Below are positions 58,874-64,000 of a stretch of 64,000 nucleotides of DNA, in pieces. The notes under the pieces are model-generated. The model was not told where the DNA came from. It searched no databases and saw only the letters and a program-made list of their open reading frames with translations. The position numbers and the translations under genes are program-made. This stretch comes from Buddleja alternifolia (taxonomy: Eukaryota > Streptophyta > Magnoliopsida > Lamiales > Scrophulariaceae): contig CM033393.1 in assembly GCA_019426215.1 (NCBI GenBank), positions 6,544,046-6,608,045 on the forward strand. The letters are read 5' to 3'. Every line of letters begins with the position of its first letter. The first letter of the stretch is position 1.

Positions 58874-59440
58874 GTATTTAAGTTTATTCAGAATAGTTTA
58901 ATATATGTAAAGTTACTAACAACCCGTTAAAATCAAATTTAGTATTTCAAAAACCCACGATAATATTTAGTCCCAAAATTTTGATTTTAGTTTTTGTGTT
59001 TCAAAGTGAAAAGAAATTGTTAAATGTGATGGGGAAAAAAAATTCTCTAGTGGATTATTTAGATATAAGAATCTATTTTAGTATTTTCTTCTTTAATATA
59101 TTGTCGTTTGCACCTATTTTTATATAAAAGTAATTATTAGTTAGAATTATTTTTAATGAAAAAAATTTCATGTCACGAGCCGAATCCTGGAAGTATAATA
59201 TGGAGTTACACACCAATAGGTTTTAATAAATAAGTCTACTTATTTATTTGTTTAGTCCATAAAATTACACATTATAACTATTCCTCTTAATATTTTATAA
59301 TTCCAAAATAAAACGTGAACCACCCTTTCTTTATGATATAATATAGATTATTTATACTCATACACCTATTTATTAAGTACATATTATTTTTTATACTTTA
59401 TTATTTTTGTAAATAAATTAGTTGGGTATTACTTCCTACC
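58874..59440 (-). repeat. Probable 3' LTR part of the right-hand gypsy element
   Basis: Directly beyond the end of the chromodomain frame lies a minus-strand purine tract (AAGGAGGGTAGGAAG, 59434-59450), then GTAATACCC, a common LTR start in this clade. The GGCTCGTGACATGAAA block at about 59166-59185 is also LTR-like. The far end and mate are not available. Confidence 0.5.
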
Positions 59441-59459
59441 CTCCTTAAAAGAAGTTTAG

Positions 59460-60667
59460 TCTTCTAAACTTAACGTACCTTGATTCTCAAATAGTTGCGG
59501 GCATTTATCTTTGATTTCTTGTTCAAGTTCTCATGTACCCTCTCGCTCGGAATGATTGCTCCATTGTACTTTGACATAAGGTATCACACGAGTCCCTAGA
59601 ATTTTCTCTTGTTTGTCCAATATCTTGACTGAAAATTCTTGAAATGTCAAATCTTCTCTCAACTATATTGGCTCTTATTTCACCACATGACTTGGATCAG
59701 AAATATACTTCCTGAGCATTGAGACATGAAATACATCGTGTACCCTCGACAAAGCCGGTGGTAAAGCGAATCTATAAGCAGCCTCTCCAATCCTTTCTAA
59801 AATCTCAAATTGCCTAATAAATCGAGGGCTTAGCTTCTCTCGTACCTCGAAACGCATCACACCCTTACTCAGGGAAACTTTTAAAAATAGATGATCACCC
59901 ACCTCAAACTCTAGTTTCTTTCTCTTTACATCTGCAGTGCGAAGGCGATCTCTCACAAGTTGTATTTTCTCAATTGCTTGTTGTACTATCTCCGGTCCTA
60001 GTATCTTTCTTTCGCCAACATCGTCCCAATGAATAGGTGAACGACACTTTCTTCCATAGAATGCTTCAAATGGGGATATTTGAGTACTGGCCTGATAACA
60101 GTTATTATATGCAAACTCCACAATAGGCAAATGTTGATCCCAAGAACCCTTTAGATCTAGAATGCATGCTCTCAACATATCTTCAAGAGTCTGAATAGTT
60201 CTCTCAGACTGCCCATCTGTCTGAGGGTGGAAGGCTAGGCTAAAGTGCAAGTTAGTCCCCAATTACATATGCAATCTCCGCTAAAAATGAGAGACAAAAC
60301 GGGGATCCCTATCTGATACAATGGTACAAGGGACTCCGTACAGCTTCAAAATCTCCTCCTTACATAACTCTACCAATCTCTCTGAAGGTATAGTTTCTTT
60401 AATCGGTATGAAATGAGCTACATTTGTTAGCAGATCTAAGACAACCCAAATAGCATTATTACCCCTTTGAGTTCGAGGAAGTCCCGTAACAAAGTCCATG
60501 GTGATGTGTTCCCACTTCCACTCTGGAATGGGAAGAGGTTGTAACTCCCCCGCTTTCTCTTTACGCTCTACCTTAACCAACTGGGAAACCAAACATTTTG
60601 AGACATACTCGACTACTTCTCTCTTCATATTGTTCCACCAAACAGTTTGCTTCAAGTCTTTGTACAT
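59460..60667 (-). pseudogene. Gypsy integrase with C-terminal chromodomain
   Basis: From 60667: MYKDLKQTVWWNNMKREVVEYVSKC (zinc region, His-His part weak), core Asp in MDFVTGLPRTQRG, Asp in VSDRDPRF, and Glu in DGQSERTIQTLEDMLR. The GKARP-like tail VGDHLFLKVSLSKGVMRF follows, then SRVHDVFHVSMLRKYISDP. Beyond a stop at 59675 a chromodomain-like stretch continues (VKILDKQEKILGTRVIPYVK, VQWSNHSEREGT, ELEQEI), with Trp codons read as stops. In-frame TAG and TAA at about 60263-60280 stand where Trp and Gln are expected. Chromodomains direct integration to heterochromatin marks. Confidence 0.9.
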
Positions 60668-60721
60668 CTTAGTACCACCAGGGTGAACCGTATAACCACT
60701 ACTATGGGCCTCGCAAAGAAT

Positions 60722-61234
60722 TTATTCCTTCAGTGCTGCATCACTTTGTACGTACAGTCTATCTCGAAACATCAGTTGACCCTCTCTATGAAGCACAAAT
60801 TTTGATTTAACACCGTTCTTAATGTTCTTTAAAGTTTCCTGTAGTTGGGGATCCTTAGCTTGAGCAACTTGGATTTTCTCAATCAAAGTAAGTTGGAGTC
60901 TCAAGTTAGCTAATTGTGCTACAACTCCTCGCATCCTCACATCAATTCTCAATATATCAAACTCCTCCAATATATATCTCTATGAGGTCATAAGAGTTGC
61001 CAAGTTCCCCGTATTCTTTCTACTCAATGATTTTGCCACTACATTAGCCTTTCCAGGGTGATAACTAACAGTTAAATCATAGTCATGGAGTAACTCCAAC
61101 CACCGCCTCTGTCTTATGTTCAACTCTTTTTGAGTAAAAATATATTTCAAACTGTTATGATCAGTGAAAATCTCACATCTTTCTCCATAAAGGTAATGTC
61201 TCCAAAGTTTTAATGCAAACACCACTGCAACCAT
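60722..61234 (-). pseudogene. Gypsy RNase H and linker
   Basis: [30 protein letters not shown] is the RNase H core with the catalytic Asp in FTDHNSLK. It is followed by [32 protein letters not shown]; the usual VADALSR has become VAKSLSR, losing an Asp. The frame then shifts into the linker (60722-60970). Confidence 0.85.
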
Positions 61235-61585
61235 TTCTAAGTCATGTGTAGGATAATTCTGCTCATGTGGCTTGAGCTTTCTAGAAGCATAAGCTACAAC
61301 TTTGTTCTTCTACATCAACACACACGCTAGTCCCATTTTTGAGGCATCACAATAAATGGAGTAACTTTCACCGGAAGAGGGAAGTGTAAGCACCAGAGCA
61401 GAAACTAACCTCTATTTCAATTCTTGGAAAGTCTGTTCACATTCTTCTGTCCACTCAAACTTAATTCCCTTTTGAGTTAAACACATCAAAGGTACAACAA
61501 TTCGGGAAAACCCTTCAACAAAGCGTCTGTAGTAGCCGGCCATTCCCAAAAAGCTACGAATCTCAGTAACTATTGTTGGCTTGCT

Positions 61586-62200
61586 CTACTCTACTACTGC
61601 TTTAATCTTCTGAGGATTACATAAGACACCTTGCTCATTGATCACATGGCCAAAAAAGGCTACATTGTCCACCCAAAACTCACACTTCTTTAGCTTGGCA
61701 TACAACTTGTTTTCCCTCAAGATTTGTAAAACAAGTCTTAAATGCTCATCATATTCTTCTTTACTACTTGAGTAGACAAGGATGTCGCCAATGAAAACCA
61801 CAAAAAACTTATCCATATAAGAGCTAAATACCATGTTCATCATATCCATAAATGCAGCCGGTGCATTAGTGAGCCTAAAAGGCATCACTAAGAACTCATA
61901 ATGCCTACATCTTGATCTGAAAGCTGTCTTTGATACATCATCGGGCTTAATCTTCAATTGATGGTAACCGGTTATAAGGTCAATATTTGAGAAAACCTTT
62001 GATCCCTATAGCTGGTCAAATAGATCATCAATTCGAGGTAAAGAGAATTTATTCCTCACAGTTACTTTGTTCAACTCATGATAGTCAATGCAAAGCCTCA
62101 TGCTTCCATCTTTCTTCTTAACGAACAAGATTGGAACTCCCCAAGGTGACACACTTGGCCTAATAAATGCCATATCAGTAGTTCTTGTAGTTGCTCCTTC
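61586..62200 (-). pseudogene. Gypsy reverse transcriptase with mutated catalytic motif
   Basis: The fingers and palm read [37 protein letters not shown] and [13 protein letters not shown]. The catalytic motif FxDD reads FIGD (61778-61794), with Gly for the first Asp. The [16 protein letters not shown] and FFGHVI.. blocks follow. Stops interrupt both ends. Confidence 0.88.
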
Positions 62201-62545
62201 AGCTCTTTCAATTTATTTGGGGTCATTCGATATAGTGCCTTTGAAATAGGGCTAGTGCCAGGTAATAACTCAATGTGGTAATCCAGCTAATTCTTTTGGA
62301 AATACATCTGGGAACTCACAAAAAATAGGAATATTTTTCAGCATGAGCTCAGTAACTTTTATGTCAAGAACGGTTGTTAGATATCCTGTACAACCCTTTC
62401 TGAACAACCTCCTAGCTTATAGTGCAGAAATCAATTTTGGAGGAGGGTTGCAAATTCCACCTACGAATTGGAACTCTGGCAAGCTGGGACGATGGAAGTC
62501 CACTCTCTTCAACCAACAATCGATGGTAGCATAATTGGTAGCCAA

Positions 62546-62824
62546 CTAGTCCATCCCAAGAATAACATCAAAATCCGTCATGTGCAAAAGAGTCAAGTTT
62601 GCCAGCATCTCAATATTTCCTATCTTTACTACACAAGATTTGCATATATATTCCGCAATAAAATCACTCCCAACAGGTGTGTTGATAGACAGTGTCACAT
62701 CCATAGGTTCACAATATAAGTTATGTTTCTTAGCATAGGAAATAGAAACAAAAGAATGGGTAGCCCCGGAATCAAATGGTACATGGGCATATCCAGATGC
62801 AACTAAAATCATACCTGTAACCAC
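62546..62824 (-). pseudogene. Gypsy aspartic protease
   Basis: One open stretch from 62824: HVPFDSGATHSFVS carries the catalytic Asp-Ser-Gly, and DFDVILGMD is the conserved end of the fold. It is bounded by stops on both sides in an otherwise continuous polyprotein. Confidence 0.85.
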
Positions 62825-62839
62825 ATCATTGGAAGTTTA

Positions 62840-64000
62840 TGCATCTTGTTGAGTAAATGCATACACTTCTCCCTGCATCTGAGGCCTCTGATTTCCATCC
62901 TTGTTTTGTCCAGTCGTTGGAGCATGACTGTCTGGACTTGCTGGATTCTTCCAAAACTGTTGAGTCATATGGTTGTTCCTCTTGTTTGGGCAAAAAGCTG
63001 CCCTATGACCCTATTGGTCACACTCAAAACATCTTCTGGTATGCCACGAACAGTCACTCTCTGAGTGCGATCGTCCACATCGAGAGCATAAGATTGTTTG
63101 ACGCTTGTTTGGGCAAGACATGGCGCGATGTCCATGTTGACCACACTCATAACAAGCTTCATTTCTTTTTGGGCAATTTCCATCCAAGTGGGTGATTCTG
63201 CAATTTCCATACTAAGCCCCTCTCTTTTGTTGTTCCCCAAGTTGCCTCTGCTGAAAATTCTCTTTCCTTGGCTGCTTACTTGGACCCTGGCTCAACTGAA
63301 AGTTAGTAGGCCTGTCTTTCTTCACCTCTTTTGGCGGTTCACCTCCCAATTGTATAGGTGGTCAATGTCTGAGCAGATAGTGGTACACAAATTTCTGTCC
63401 TCAAACCCTTCAAAAGTTTCTTAGCCTTCCTGGCTTCATTCTCCACATAGTACGGAACAAAACGATATAGTGAAGCAAACTTGGCTTGATATATATTGTG
63501 CTACAGTCATTTCTCCTTGCTTTAAGTTGAGGAACTCGGTCTCCTTATGGTCACATATACTCTCAGGGTAAAACCTCTTATAAAATAAATCCTTAAATTC
63601 TTTCTGAATAGCAAGCTCTATCTCTAATTCCTTGACCATTCTCCACCATTCATAGGCTTCCCCTTTCAGTGTGTAGGTAGCATAAGAGATTTTTTGCAAG
63701 TCATTGCAATCCAATCTTCTCCATGTTAGTAACCCATCCCCCAGTCTCATCAGCCTCTGATAGACCTTCAAAATTAGGTGGATTAGTCCTTATAAATTTC
63801 TCAAATTTGTCACCCTGACTTGCCTCATTTCGAATGGCTCCAACCAAAGTCTGTAGTAAGTCAATTACTCTTATCTGCTGATTTGGAGCAGGGTTCTCAC
63901 CACGTACAACATTAGCATTAACATTATTTCCCCCATCAACCTCTGGTTGTCTGTCATCTCTATTTCCAGGGGCACGATGATTTTCTTGAGTATTGATGCC
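62840..64000 (-). pseudogene. Gypsy gag with multiple zinc knuckles, cut by the window edge
   Basis: The capsid part at 63436-63990 reads DKFEKFIRTNPPNFEG, then EWWRMVKELEIELAIQKEFK and DLFYKRFYPESICDHKE.EFL.LKQGEMTV, typical gypsy gag. Downstream are zinc knuckles CYECGQHGHRAMSC (63113-63154), CSRCGRSHSESDC (63050-63088) and CFECDQ.GHRAAFC (62990-63031, with a TAG inside), preceded by a partial one (HLDGNC, about 63171-63205). Frame changes occur near 63430 and 63730. The start lies outside the window. Confidence 0.85.

Larger units (their letters stand above)
59441..64000 (-). mobile_element. Ty3/gypsy chromovirus-type element, running off the right edge
   Basis: Minus-strand order gag, zinc knuckles, protease, reverse transcriptase, RNase H, integrase, chromodomain, purine tract. 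This order (integrase after reverse transcriptase) defines Ty3/gypsy, and the C-terminal chromodomain places it among plant chromoviruses, most like the Del/Tekay group. Many stops and frame changes make it inactive. Confidence 0.9.

Overview
The window is plant nuclear DNA, from a flowering plant and almost certainly a eudicot. Split nuclear genes with GT-AG introns, copia and gypsy LTR retrotransposons, PIF/Harbinger and hAT-type MITEs, tRNA-derived SINEs and a nuclear copy of plastid petA all point that way. Only two host genes look intact. One is an 11-exon chloroplast-type CbbY/HAD phosphatase gene on the minus strand (29305-33938). The other is a two-exon EPFL7-like secreted cysteine-rich peptide gene on the minus strand (45436-45953). 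Nearly everything else is transposable elements in various states of decay.

Layout, left part. 1-2979 is a decayed gypsy gag plus LTR (minus strand). 3141-4957 holds fragments of three regulatory genes, all on the minus strand: an AT-hook PPC-domain (AHL) gene, a type-A response regulator, and one K-box exon of an AP3/DEFICIENS MADS gene. The AP3 exon is cut by copia element 1 (4958-18352, target duplication CATAG) and continues at 18358. Copia 1 carries a MITE in its 5' LTR and has copia 2 (9931-16058) nested in its reverse transcriptase/RNase H region. A hAT-like MITE (18756-18932) and a 3.6 kb PIF/Harbinger element with both of its genes (19055-22677) follow. Next come a retroposed sequence (22937-23519), a 192-bp tandem duplication, and an AT-rich block built from degenerate repeats of about 1 kb, interrupted by a duplicated SINE (24283-28900).

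Layout, right part. After the HAD gene comes a broken gypsy-type element with 80-bp and 95-bp tandem arrays (34300-36795), then AT-rich sequence. Copia 3 (39749-44888) is the best preserved retroelement: its gag-pol frame is open apart from two TAG codons. The EPFL7-like gene follows, then SINE and hAT MITE insertions, then a 2.5 kb copia element that keeps only gag and part of protease between good LTRs (47614-50152). Beyond it are a petA fragment, LTR-like pieces and several Harbinger-type MITEs (53587-58870). The window ends in a minus-strand chromodomain gypsy element that runs off the right edge (about 58871-64000).

Element boundaries given to the base come from matched ends plus target-site duplications read directly in the sequence. 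Family names rest on protein motifs recognised by eye. No database search was possible.
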